From Arion vulgaris (Eukaryota; Mollusca; Gastropoda; Stylommatophora; Arionidae): 64,000 bases of DNA. The notes beneath the pieces were generated by a model, which was not told where the DNA came from, searched no databases, and worked only from the letters and a program-made list of their open reading frames with translations. Positions 15,801 through 30,800 of the stretch are shown here, piece after piece; within the stretch, counting starts at the first letter, position 1, and every line of letters starts with the position of its first letter. The position numbers were made by a program, and so were the translations under genes. The stretch is from NCBI GenBank assembly GCA_020796225.1, contig CM036753.1, positions 4,920,501 to 4,984,500 on the forward strand. The letters run 5' to 3'.

Positions 15801-18800
15801 AGGTTATTGAGATCTTCAAAGAGCTTGTCAGGCAATTGCAACAGCACTATCAGTCTTTTCTGCTCCTCATTTCCTCAACATCTTTGTGAAAGGTGTTCAG
15901 AAGTAATTTTTCAACCAAACTGAAAAAAATAATAGTAGTTTGATTTAATAATTTAGGAAAGGGAAAGTTAGCAAGGGAATAAACTGGCCAGCTCACCTTC
16001 AAATGTTATAGTAGGGCTAGCCTTTAATACATTATACCTCTATGCCATTATATACTATCAGATTTCTTTACCTTTTATCACATTTTGATTGTTATTGCTA
16101 ATTTATTTCTTTAATCGACACATATTTTACTTGTTTCATTTCCTTGTTGATTGTAATCAGGATTTTGTAAGTACATTCCAAGAGAACTAAGTAATCATTT
16201 GTCATTACTACCAAAACACAAATATAATTATTATTTTATTTATAATTTCTATATATTATTACTACAAAACAGAAAATACATTTTTTTGTGGTTGATTTTT
16301 CTTTTAATTGTTTAAATAAAACTGTAATGAAACTAGTTTTTTTGTGGTTGATTTTTTTTTTTAATTGTTTGACAAAACTGTAATGAAACTAGTTTTTTTT
16401 TGTGGTTGATTTTTCTTTTAATTGTTTGACAAAACTGTAATGAAACTAGTTTTTTTTAAATGAAAAATACAGGACTTTGCCATCAACAAAAGTAAACAAG
16501 TCGTTGATTTTCTAGACACCACTTATACGTTCAGTAGTTTGTCATTGCTTTCTGAATGGTGAGGTCTATTTTTATCATTCATAAACATCCAAGTGAACTA
16601 GTTAGTTGGCTATCAATTTGGCAGTCATTTATTTGTTTTTCTGATCTACTCTTTTCTGTAACTGCAGTTGTCGAAATTTGTTGACCCACATTCCTATTGA
16701 AATCATATCATCTGTAAGCACCTGCAAACAAATCAGTGAAGTTTCATGCATATGGTCCATATCAATGTTGAATAAAAGATATTAAATGACTTTGAGAACA
16801 GTGGGCTTAAGTCTAGACAGCTGTGGTCTGACAGTCTATCTGTCATTGATATGTACAATATTTTAGATTGAACACTAGCATTGTCAAGTGGTTAGAATTG
16901 ATGACTTTTCAATTGAAGAAGTTTGGGATTGTTTCCTAATTTAGACATTCTGTGACATTTGGTTACTGTCATTAGTGCCTGTAGTACCACTTTTTAGGAC
17001 ACTGTAGCGCAGGTGGGACGAGAACCTGAGGAATTTAATGGCGGCATTGCTAGTTCAGTCGCTGCGAAGCTGTTCAGATTAGGATTTTTATTTTATGCCC
17101 ACAACAGTAAAAAATCCTAGACCTTATCATGGATTAAACAGAGGTCTTCCTGCATGGGAGGTGCGATCTAATCTATTCAGCCAGACGTTCCTCTTGGGTA
17201 TTGGACATTGGGTACCTGGTCAAATGTGTTAGTGAAGGAAGTTAGTGAGAAAGCAAACTCGTTACATGATCCCAAAGGTTAAAGTCTAGTACTTTGAGGT
17301 CACTAACACTTGACTCTCCTTCAATATTAAATAATATTAGATGAAATCTCTGTAGCAGTGGGGTACTGTGCTAGCCTAGCATCATACTCCAAAAGTACTC
17401 TTTTCAAATCCTAAGTAGAGCTATCAGGCTAATATCCAATGATATCTCTGTAGGTGAGATAAAGCTCTTAGGACTATTGGAGATGGAGGATAAAACCGTA
17501 ACTCCCATTTGTAGTTGAAGAGTAGGCTGGAATGTTGCTACCTGATCAAAAATCATTAGCACCAATTAAAAATAAAAGTCCTAAAAATGTTAATATCCTC
17601 AAAACGTACATTAGCAACATTGTCAGTGCTACAGAGTTTGCACATTGTCTCTGAGATATTCCTGTATAAGAAAGAGATTGGAGCACACATGTTTATTCAG
17701 ACCTCCAGTGCAGAGAATATAACTTGTTGAAGAGCCATTATAGTCTACCTTTGATGCAGGGACATGATTGATTGATTGATTAAATAATTGATTAACTCCT
17801 TGAAACATTCAATGAATATTTGTATTTGATAAAATTAGATTTTAATAATCAACTACAGATTACTATTACATTTGATTAGTATAGTTTGTATATTGCCATA
17901 ATAATCATGATTGATTGATTGATTAGATAGGACCATCATCATTGCACTCGGGCATAACTATGTGTGCTGTGATCTCTTTCTTACACAGGAAGATCTCAGC
18001 GGCAGTGCATGAACTCTGTAGCCCCAGCGAGTCCATGATCTAATTTAGAAGATGGTGAAAATATTTTGTCCAAATTATATTTTGTAATTCTTCTAATGAA
18101 TTTTGTCCAGGCTGCGGCTTTCATTCAGCACTTCTTGATTTTGAACTGCCAGAGGTTCTTTTACACGCTAAACTTGAACACAGGACCTATGTTTTATCAT
18201 CCATCTATGATAGGACTAGGAACTCGATCTCACCTACACTGAGATCAGGGATCTCTGGAAAATTACCTGATGGCTCCTCGAGGAGCAAACCGTACCTTTG
18301 TAACGTGATCATGATTATTATTGTTAAGTGGCATGTGGCAGTAAAATAGGTTGGGGCAGTAGGTTTTGTTGCGTGTGATATATTGCACCCACATTTGGCT
18401 CTGATTTTGAATGCATACATTAAGTATAGAATAACTTCCATTTGTTATGAACATTGCTAATCCTTAAATTGAAAATGTACTAAATCTTTAGGTGTCTTAA
18501 AATGGATTGATTAGATAGTTTTAGATGATAATACTGGTGGTTTGAATGGGAACGTCTTGTTGACTGGGAAGTATGGTTAAACTGGGCATATCTTCTGATA
18601 GCAATTTCTAATTTTATTTTTCTACATTGTAATAAATACAATGTCTGTTGTCATTGTGTTTTTTAAGTATTAAACATTTTATCAGTTATATGAGAACTAT
18701 CATCATATCACTCTGGGCATGTCCATATGTGCTCTGATCTCCACCTCAACAAATCCTGCAGAGGCCATTGGCCAAACATGCCAGTTCGATGTTGATTAAT

Positions 18801-21800
18801 CAATCTTTTTGCATATTTTAAATGTCATTCTTTTTGGACTGTACCAATATCAACAACCATCTCTCTCAATCTGGTCAGCATTTGATCATGGAAGTTAAAG
18901 AACAAAGCTGTGTTGATTCACAAAGTCCAGTAAAGGATATGCAATTAAGTTTTAGACACATGATTTCATCTCATGCGGTGTATTGAGTAATATTATGCAA
19001 CATCTGTATTATTCTTAGTAGAAGGTTAAGATGGCTGGGACAAGTGAGAAGAATGGACAATGGCAGCATACCCCAACAGGTGTTGTCATGTAAACTTTCC
19101 GAACTTGGAAGAGACTCCAAGGCAGACCACTGTTTAGATATATGGATATCTACAATGTCTCAATGAAGAACATTTTTATTGGTCCCAAGAAATGGGAAAA
19201 ATTAGCTGATGACTTGAGTTATGTAGAAAACAACATTAAGCAAAGGTGCAACGTCTTTTGAAGAGAAACTTATGGATGAGCTTGAAGACAAGAGAGACAA
19301 GTGCAAACTTAGAAGTCATCACAGTAACACGCTTGCCAAATGACCACCTATGAAGACAAAATGACCACCTATGAAGACAAAATGACCACATGTGAAGACA
19401 AAATGACCGCCTGTGAAGACAAAATGACCGCCTGTGAAGACAAAATGACCGCCTGTGAAGACAAAATAGCCATATATGTTTTTGACCAATTGTACATGAT
19501 AGATGATGTGGTTAACATCAAACTGGCGACCTTTACTGTTTCACTGTACACAGTTGAGATTGGGTTGACCTGAGAGCTGTTTGTAGTTCAGAATAAATTC
19601 CACTTCAACTGGAGATTTTGAACCCATGACTACCCATCTAGCAAGCAAACGCTGTAACCACTGTTACACTGAGGCTCTTTTACAGAATAGTGGCAGTTAA
19701 CAAATGACTCATTATCAAGTAGCATGTTCCTGGCGGAACTTCGCTTTCATCACAGCCTGCCTGAAAATTTCTCTGTCTCTAGCAAGTTCTTCCGCCTCTT
19801 CTAACATCATATTCAAGGTTTCTTTGATGTCTTTCTGCAATCTTCATCTTCCCTTGCCTCTACCTGCAGGAACCATGCCTTCTATTAATGTTCTCTCCAA
19901 ACCACTGTGTTATCAGTTATATGAGGACTATCATCATAGCACTCCGGACATGTCCATTGGTCCTATGGGTCTGCCCGGAGTGCAATGACGTCAGTTTAGT
20001 AACCAATAACCATAGGTGCTCCGATCTCCGCCTCAGCAAATCCAGCAGCGTCCAGCGACCCAACACTCCAGTTCGATGTTGATTAATCAATCTCTTTGCA
20101 TATTTAGTATGTCGTTCTTTCGGCTGCACCAATATTGACACCCATCTCTTTCAATCTGGTCAGCGAGTGGGATTCACAGCCCTGAAACTCCTCTGTTCGG
20201 AAAGGCTCTCTCAATGCGTGAAGAATGTCACTTCGGTCCATTGCAGCTCTGTGTTGTTTAACATGACCGAAATACTTCATTTTTCATGACATGATTTGGT
20301 TTATGAGTCAATGCTCCACAATAACTATGACTATAATCATATATTATCTGCACACTGCATGGAGGTTACATACTAGGTGTGTCTAAGTTAGGGAAGGTTT
20401 ACAATATTTCTATCCAATGACTAATATGTTAAGTTTGTATTTGGTACTCTTCATTTCCTGTATTTATTGTTTGTAGTGATTTTCTCTTTATGAATGGCAT
20501 GTCATCCTGTACATTTATATGTTAACAAATCAGCAAGTTAGATTATAGTAAAATGTTAAATTAGATCTAGTCAAGATTTCATACAATATGTTCTCTTGAG
20601 ACATAACTATCTATGGAAATGACATATAATCACAATATTGTATTCCTAGATATAAGATGAGAATAAAGAGTTTTAAGAACCCCAGGAGAAGCAACGGAAG
20701 CGATGAATATGACCAATAAATAGACATGTACAAGTATTAGGAGCTTCCAGAAAATCAGATTCCCAAACACAGGATGCAAACCACAAAACTTTATTTCTTA
20801 CGGCAACCATTGCCTGGCCCAACAATACGACGTTTTTACTAACACAACCAGCGTTGAAGCTACTAAAATGATATATGCATGTTTGTTATATATGTTATAT
20901 GTTTATTATATATGCCTGTTTGTTATATGTATATACATATATAAGCGCAATAAGCTTATCACATGTGATTGTGCAAACACTGTTCAATCAAAACGGACCT
21001 GGTTATTCTGTGTGAAGCAAAGCGAGCGTTTGGAAAAGACGCTCCTCAGTAAAGTTATTTTTTAATAGCTCGCTGGTTGTGTTAATAAAAACGCTCATAT
21101 TGCTGGGCTAGGCAATGGGTGCTATAAGAAATAAGGGTTTGTGATTTGAATCATGTGTTTGGTAATTTGTTTTTTCCTGAAGCTCTTAATACTTGTACAC
21201 TGTTTATTTATTGATCAAATACTCAAATATACCAAGTCCATATCTGTGTCAACAATTGTTGACTGTCATTAGAAATGTTTTCCAGTTCTTCCAGCTATTT
21301 TTTTTATATTTAACTAAAAATCGAACTCACTTGTAATAGAATTCTACTATCAAGATTAAGTTTACTGAATAAGTCTACACTTTGTACAGATTTGAATTCA
21401 ACTCTACTATCAGCATTAAGTTAATTTTGACAGATGTAAATGTGAAACACATTGTAACCAAACTTTACACCATCAATAAGTGGGTTTGAAAATTGGATTA
21501 ATAATGATTCCCTTCTATTTGAGTGGATATAAATATGTTTATTACTATTTACATACATTTGATATACTACAGAATAGATTTGATCTGCTACAGAATAGAT
21601 TTGGTATACTACAGAATAGATTTGGTATACTACAGAATAGATTTGGTATACTACAGAGTAGATTTGGTATACTACAGAGTAGATTTGATATTATGTTACC
21701 AGTGCCAAACCTGGACGCTGACAACAAACGATGAAGAAAACTAGTCACAACAGAGATGAAGTGTCTCGCAGAATGCTGGGTGTAACAAGAAGAGACCGGT

Positions 21801-24800
21801 TGAGAAATGAAGACATCAGGAATAAAGTGGGTACAACATCAGTACTAGACTTCATCAAGAAACAACAAATTAAATGGTTCGGTCACGTAAGCAGATTACC
21901 ATCAGACAGTGCACCCCAAAGAGCAATGCTGTTCCGATACAATGGGTACAAAGCAAAAGGCGGCCACGCAAAAGATGGACCTCAGAGATAACAGAGGTAA
22001 CGAAAGAGACTATCTACGAAGCGCATACTAGGCCCGTTTTAGAAATCTCTTCCTGACCTGACGCTGTGAGGCATACAGGATTGAAAGAAGAAGAAGAAGA
22101 AGATTTGATATACTACAGAGTAGATTTGATATACTACAGAGTAGATTTGATATACTACAGAATAGATTTGATATACTACAGAATAGATTTAGTATACTAC
22201 AGAATAGATTTGGTATACTACAGAATACATTTGATATACTACAGAATAGATTTAGTATACTACAGAATAGATTTAGTATACTACAGAATAGATTTAGTAT
22301 ACTACAGAATAGATTTGAATACTACAGAATAGATTTGAATACTACAGAATAGATTTAGTATACTACAGAATAGATTTAGTATACTACAGAATAGATTTGA
22401 ATACTACAGAATAGATTTGAATACTACAGAATAGATTTAGTATACTACAGAATAGATTTAGTATACTACAGAATAGATTTAGTATACTACAGAATAGATT
22501 TGAATACTACAGAATAGATTTAGTATACTACAGAATAGATTTAGTATACTACAGAATAGATTTAGTATACTACAGAATATATTTGAATACTACAGAATAG
22601 ATTTGAATACTACAGAATAGATTTGGTATAATACAGAATAGATTTAGTATACTACAGAATAGATTTAGTATACTACAGAATAGATTTTGTATACTACAGA
22701 ATAGATTTGGTATACTACAGAATAGATTTAGTATACTACAGAATAGATTTAGTATACTACAGAATAGATTTGATAGGGTTTCTTGACTAGTGCACATGGT
22801 AGGGTTGTTGCAGAGTGAAGTGGAGCATACAGGACACTACTTCCAGTATAATAATGAAGATTGAGGCCACTACTGTTGCCCTCCTTTGGCTCTCTGAGAC
22901 TCGGTTTACTGGGGACGTTGTTGTATCTGACTAAGTCGATGCTTCGGAAAGCCCAAAATAGCAGATTGCAGTATCAGTGGATGTCATCTATTGAAGATTC
23001 TAAGGATGTTCTTTGATCTCTTCACGACTGCCTGTTGGATGAAGATACTAATATAGATGTTGAATCGATCCAGCGATTTAATATGTTTGGAGTTACCCAG
23101 TGTACAAATATAACTGGATGCCTGAAGGGCAGAGCAGACTGTTCTGACAAGCAGGTTAGATGATCTAGTATAGTTATTGACCAAGAGAAGAAGACAGCAA
23201 ACATTGTCCAGATAATAAACTGGATAATCTAGTATATTTAATGACCTGAACCCAGAAGAATGATTTCATCCTTATCTTCACCCACTCTTATCTACATCCA
23301 CCTTTTTGACTAATGTCCACTTCATATTAACTTGGGATTAAAGAGGTTCATTATTCCAGTAATATTAATTTTTAATGTGGTTTTTGTAGTTTAGAGTGAT
23401 ATAACTTTATAACTTTTCATTATTCTTTGTCTGTTTTATCTTGAGATCCTGTATTACTTGTATTGTGACAACCTTCAAATTTAGGCAATAATGTCTGTTT
23501 CACAGATAAATACATCTTATTAATGTGACTACTCTGATTGATTTGTCCCACAGTCCAAGTCCTGGCCCAGAAACACCAGATTTCTTGGTTGTACAGACAC
23601 CCCTGGACACACTCCAGCTTAACAGTGGCTCACAGGTGCCCAGTTCTCCATATATCCCATCTCCAAGTGCCAGTCAAGCTAGTATGCAGACAGGACGGGG
23701 CTCCAGTGTGGTATGTACTTTGTTCATATTTTATTGCAGTTATTGTTTTATTAGATCAAACTTACTCACATTTAACATTTCAAAACTGAAGAGGTGAGAT
23801 AGTATGAACAGTGCATAAATACTTTTTTTTTTAAAAGCATCATGATGACTTATTTAATGGAAGTACTAACAGAAGAATGCGATGCATTTTATGCGTCATT
23901 AGCATACTATAAATAGAATCAAATCAGGGAGACTACTTTCTATTGGGTGATTTTAATGCAATTTAGGTTCTGATAGGACAGGAGTTGAGACATATCTAGG
24001 TCACTCGAGACAACACTAGTCAGAGAAATGGAAACGGCATAAGACTTCTGTAATTGTGTAACCAGCATGACCTAATTATTACCAACACACAATTTCAACA
24101 CCTGCAATCACACATTTATACTTGGTACAAATGGAACAACTTAGACTGCAAGAGCCAAATAGATTTCATTCTAGTCAAAGATCAAAAGAAGGTCAGTGGT
24201 AGACGCTAGGGCTATACCAAATCTATGCATAGACACGGACCACAAAGCGGTAGTTATGACTATCAGAACACACAAGAAGAGTACCAGAGGGCAACTACCG
24301 ACTACAAAAGAAATAATCAAAATCAATAAATTAACAGATGTCAACACACAAGAGTCATATCTCCAAAGAGTCACAGATAATTTTGCTAAACTAACTGAAG
24401 AAAACAAGTCAGTAGAAGAAGAATGGACAGTATTTAAGAGAACTTTATTAGAAGCAGCCAAAGAAACATGGGAACAGTAAAAATACAGAGGTACGACCAA
24501 AAATACAACTTGTGGAATGCCGAAGTTAAACTATGCATGTAAGGAGAAAAACACAGATACAACTTATGGGCAAAACAAACATCAAAACGACTCACTGAGT
24601 ATAGAACAGAAGAAACTAAGCCAAGGAGATAATAAGAAGTCTAAAAATACAAACATGGTACAGATTGAATCGAACATTAAATTCAGACTACAAAATTCAA
24701 TAGACATTTACAAGAAAAATTACAAGCTAAGTGGGAAAGACAGAATAATATGACCCTTAATGGAAATTATGTAACATTAAACTGAAGCTTTAATGATCCA

Positions 24801-27800
24801 AAAAATGATAATGAACAGATAGGCTGCAATACTTTAGTGAACTTTCAACCTACAACAAGAGGATCATTGAGACACTCAAGAGACCACAGAAGATTGAACT
24901 TCAGAAGTAGAACCAACATAACATATCAGAATCAGAAATTGTAAAAATGGTCACCTAATAACACAGGCCCAGAAATGATCCGCCGACTAATAAAGCAACT
25001 AAGAGTAGGAATCAGCTGGCTCCATAGACTATTAACAAGTCTGATCACACTAAGAAACATCCAGAAGACTTGAGAATGCTACAAATGTTTCCATCTGGAA
25101 AAGAAAGGTAGAAGAGGACTTACAAAGTATAGAGGCATAGCTACTGAGCCACACTAGGAAAATATTCTGCAAAATATTGAGAAAAGGTCTCGACTGATAA
25201 TTGAGCCACAGCTAATGACTCCAAATGGGTTACAGAAAGAACAAAAGCTTACAGACAATTTGACCTCAGACAGTTGAGTAGAAAGGATTATCAATCACAA
25301 ACATTTGTACACGTTGCATTTGTAGTCAGAAAGTGTTGACCACAGAATAGGCATTTGGAAATACTACAACCTATGGGTTAATGAACACTAATCACCTTTT
25401 GAAGAACAGTTTATACTACAAAGATTAGTATACTGATTAGAACAAATACAGAGTTATCAGAAAAGTTATTTACGTAGGTCAGAGTACAGACAGATTAGTA
25501 TACCTGCTATTCATCACGATGATCTTGACTCACATTGTAATAATAGTTATATACCAGGAAGGAAACAACCTCGAGAACTCTTAAATGATTTCTTTTGCAG
25601 ACGATCAGCAAGTCATATCAGCAACAGAAGAACGAAAGTACAACACAATCAACAGATCCAAGTTAGGTGTGCGAGTGAATACAACATGAGAATTACTCAC
25701 AAGAGATGAAGAATGACATTGCCATGAGAACACTCCAACATCTCCATCGATAATCATCTGACTAATCAAGTAAAGATTTCAATACTAGGGAGCATTTTTC
25801 AGCAAATGGAAGAATAACTAATGGATTTCACACTATAAGATGCAACAAAGCAAATCAAATGATAGGGAAAGGCAATTTAAGATGCAAACACGTCACCATA
25901 GAATCACAAAAAGAAGAAATCACAAATCTTTTCCCAATTATTACATGATATCATAACCTGAACGCTGACAACAAACGATGAATACACACTACTATCCACT
26001 GAGATAATGTCCACTTCAAATGCTGGGTGTAAAGAGAGATCCAGTTTATAAATGAGAGTCAGGAAAAAGTGGTATAACATCAGTACTGAAAACTTCATAG
26101 AACAACTAAATTAAATGGTTCAGGTAAGTAACATGAATTACTACTCGATTGATTGACCCAAGGTCAATGCTGCTCCGAACAAATGGGTACAAGCAAGCCT
26201 GGCACACGCTAAAGATGGCACTCCAGAGTACATCGAGGCGTCAAGAAGAGACATCCATGTAGCTGATACTATATGGCAGTTTTAGAAATCTCTTCCTGAC
26301 CTGAAGGCTGTGAGGCATACAGGATTCAGAAAGAAGAAGAAAAGAAGACTAACTTTACAAACTATCTTTGTATGGAATTTACATTTGGGACATTTTCCGA
26401 TAGTAGTGGTTTGACCCATCTTCAATCAGGTACCAGATAAACACTGGGATGTAAAGGTGGCGACATAATGTTGACCACTTTATCCACCCTGTCCGTAGAT
26501 AAAAAAATACAGATCTAACGCTTCCATATTCACCAATATACTTCTTGATATGAAAACAGGTTCCTTTCCTTTTTATTTATAAATTATGTTATTCGATCGA
26601 CGTCGTGGCACATTAGGCATTCCCATACGTTCTCTCCTCTGCTGCAGTAAGCAGCCATCTCACAGTCCACTTGTTCACCAAACCCTTGAGAATTTGATTA
26701 GTATACCTTCTCTCTCAACCACAAAGAGGCACTGCCAGAATCTTCAATCTTAACTCCTAATTTTTGCAGTCATAAATATTATAAATTGTATATTTTACAG
26801 GGAAAATCTAAAACAATTGATAGTAAAAGAGGAAAACTAAAATTGGTTTGAATGTTTCGATAAGCAAAGAAGATTTGATCTGATTTTTAAATTGATATTC
26901 CCCTATTTATAAATGGTACATCTACATTTTTATTCCCTGTTTGCCGCTGAGCACGATCAATGACCCTGTGTAATGGCTGACCTAATATGCTATGAAATGT
27001 ATACATTCTTAAACCAATTTAACTAACTCATAACTCTGTTAGAAAAAGCATGTAAAGAGTTGAAATTAGTCACACTGACTTCAAAATGTCTCCAGGAATA
27101 AGCTGTCCAAATTTCATGATTCAAAAGTTTGGTGTTCTGAAGTTTTTCCTGTAACATACAAACAATCAATTTTATAATTAATTTGATATTTAATACTTCC
27201 AGCATGTAAAGGCACAGAATACTTAACATCTATGAATAGAGGTTTATCAGAGTTTATCCATTGTATGCATACCTATTTACCTACCCAGTCATACACACAA
27301 ACATACATGTATATTATATATTTATGCAGTAATAACTAAAAATGAATATTAATGACTGTACTACAGAGAGAATCAAAGAAAACTGACTGATGCTACAAAT
27401 AAGTAAGAGAAAATTGAGGTATTTTGGACATATAAAAAGACTTGAAGGGCTGGAGAAGACCATCATGGAAGGAGGCATCCCGGCAAAGAGAAGAAGAGGA
27501 AGACCACGGAGAAGATGGATTAAGGATGTAGTTGATGGTTTGAGCATGACGGTTGCAGAGGCGGGACATCTGGTCTATGAGAGAGAAATTCTGAAGGACT
27601 GTTAGGGTGGAAAAGTTCTGCTCAGGACAAGCTATTTGATTATGACTACAGATTTGTTATGCCGTAATGTTTGAGATACCAGTGCGAGCAAGCTCATCCT
27701 ATTGATGGAGAATATGATGCCAGTAAGCCATAATCAAGCTGACACCCTGGAAACATGTTCCAAAGGACGACAGTGTGCAGTTATCTGTTTTATGGATAGT

Positions 27801-30800
27801 GTGAGTAGGAACCAGCCAAAAGAAATCAACAAACATTCATTGGAGGATGAAGAGGCAGTATGAAAACATATGTGTGTCATGTCAGCAGGTGTATGTGTGA
27901 CACAGAAAGTTTAAAAGTGGGACATCATCTGTGACTGATGCAGCTCACATTGGCCATACTGAAGGAAGTATCTTTCACATCCTGCATATTTATACTAGAC
28001 CAAGTCATTATCATGTGTTTACACCACTCAAGGAGCACATGCAACAAGTTCAATATGAACAAAGAGTTGAAATAAACAGTGTGCAACATTACTAAACCTA
28101 AGTCTGAATATTCTTGTTTTCCCTCATAAAATTCAAGACATTAGTGATGCTCTAGCACACCTTCATTAAACATGGTGGGGTCTATGTTAAAAAGAGATTA
28201 AATACTTTCATTCTCATTTGTGCATATGATTGATTGATTAATAGGACCATCATCATTGACTTGGTGAGTAACCATGTGTGCTCCGATCTATGTCTTACAC
28301 AGGAAGATCTCAGCGCAGTGCATTAACTCGAGCACTGGCAAGGGTTCGATGTATGTTAGAAGATTGTGAAAATTTTGAAGAATTATATTTTTAAATCTTT
28401 GTAATGAATTTTGCCTGGGCAGCGGCTTTCCAGCCTACTCTTCTCGATTTAAACTGCCAATCTTGAACACGGGACCTATGTTTTATCCATCTTTGATAGG
28501 ACTGGGAACTTGATCTCACCTATACAGGAATCTGGAAAAATATCCCCATGGCTCCATGAGGGAGTGAACTGAGTACCTGTTGAACACTACTTCATCTTCA
28601 ATTTTAGAAGATCTGCCTTTTGGCTAAGATCCTAGTGTAGTGCCTACTTGATCATGGCCAACAGGCGAGAGCCTTCATAGAGCCAACAGGCAACTAAAAC
28701 AAATTCAGAGTAACTCTTGTTAGATTGAAGACATTCCAAGTTTTTGCACATTTCAGAATGTACCTGGGTCCACCCGTTGACACTAACAGTAAGAGCCCAA
28801 TACAAGCATTAAAAAGATGAAATATAACTACACAAAGTCAAATAGTTTTAAAACTACATTACTTCATGTTCTAATATTTTACCATTTAGTTTTTAATGTT
28901 ACTGTATTCTTCCCATGAATTCTAAGCTCTAATACTGTGAAGTCTTTAAAACTTTACACCTCTGTGCCATTATATGCTTTGGGAATATGGTCACCTTTTT
29001 TTAAAACAACCTTTTTTGGGTGGTTATTGGCTACTAAACTGATGTAATTGCACTCTGGACAGACCCATAGGTGCTCAGTCTCCCCCAACAAATATTGAAG
29101 AGTATGCATACTGATGCTTCCTGTAGCTCACCGATTAAACACACTCCTCACTCAGCCTATCAATCATCCAGTACTACTTGTACAACGGGTAACTCCTAAC
29201 TCCTTAAGTCGCTGGATCGATTTAACATCTATTTTAGTGTCCTCCTCCAACGCTGGGTGTGATGAAATAAAAACAATATCTGAAAACTTTTTAATCTGAG
29301 ACAATCTTTTTCAACATAAGAAAGCATTTTTTTAATTGGTTATTTTAGGCTGTGTAATAAAAAAAAAACATAAAAATTAAGAATTAACTTCTTATTGGGA
29401 TTCCAAAGTAATGCCATATCTTCTTCTTCTTTTTAAATCTGCATCTGATGTAAAAAAAAAAGTATAGACTGCATATTTATACTCTGTACTTGTATAATAA
29501 AGCTAGTCTCTAGTATCACTTTCTTACGTTTTATTATATATAATACACAGTATTGATTTGACTTTAGTATGTATGTTTCTGTCATGAACATTTACTTATT
29601 TTGCTTCATTCACATTTCTAAGATAAAGTTTTTTTTAATATATTTCATCCTTCTTTTAGCATGATATATTCAGTTTACACATGTCCCTATACTTTTGTTT
29701 GTTTTATCTGTAGATTTCTTTTCTTCTAGAAAACTTGTTGATTTCAAAACATATAACTCTTCATGTTTCAGCAATATAAGCTTGTAGTACATTTTGTATA
29801 AATTTACTTTCTGTACTGTGTTGATAGTTTCATAGTCATCTTTTAGTTCTTGGCGGGTGTGACGGAATGGTTAAATGTAATAGTGTTTAAGTAAACATCC
29901 CATGTTCGACACCTCTGTGAAGTCAAAAGTTCTTTCTGCTCTTGGGGAGAAAATATAACAGATGATCTCTGCGCAATGGCAACAGCTTTGGGCAAATGGC
30001 TTTGATAAGTCTTCTTCTTTTGTCATCACACCGCTACAGGGTTATTGCCCAGTGTTGTGGTTTTATTTTTGTCTTGCGCTGTTCTGGTGGCTTGGGTGAT
30101 TGTTATTTTTGCATTTTGACACGATTCTACTATGCCATCTAACCATCTTTTCGTGGTCTTCCTCTCACCTTCTTTCCTGGTGTTCTGTTGTAGAAGACTG
30201 TTTACTGTGTTACTGTGATGCATTCTTATTAAGTGGCCATACCACTTTATTCTTTGTTTCTCTATGTAATTCAAGCAAGGTTCTGTGCCAACTTTCTTTC
30301 TTATGCTGGTGTTGGTGACTGTCTGTTCTGGCATTGTTGGTAACTTTTCGCAGGCAGAGCATTTTGCATGTAGTTATTTTTGTGACTGCGCTTTGCTTAT
30401 TGTCCATGTTTGGCTCTGGTAACACAAAGTAGGTATGAAAATGCTGTCAGTGAAATTTTTGGGTGCCTTAACAATGGGGCTAGCTTGTAGGTTACAGCAT
30501 TTGCTTTTGCACTCTAGCCTCTATTTCTCTATCTAGTCTTCCGTCTTAGATTGGTCTGCCCTATATAATCCCCAAGTGTACTCTCAGAAATGGGAAATTG
30601 TCTTTTAACAATTCTTAATAGACATGTTGTAAAACGAGTTTAAGAGCTATTTTGTCATAAGAAACGTGGCATAGCTTCTACAAATTATCTTCTTCTCCTT
30701 CCCTAGGAAGTATAGGTTCGCAATCAAGGCCTTCCAAGCCTGCCTATCCAAGGCCATCCGTTCCAGATCTCTCCACTCTCTCCCCATTTTCTTGCATTCC

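Noticed and set aside
22066..22797. Open frames of 75-88 codons in both directions
   Set aside because: 21-bp minisatellite repeats.
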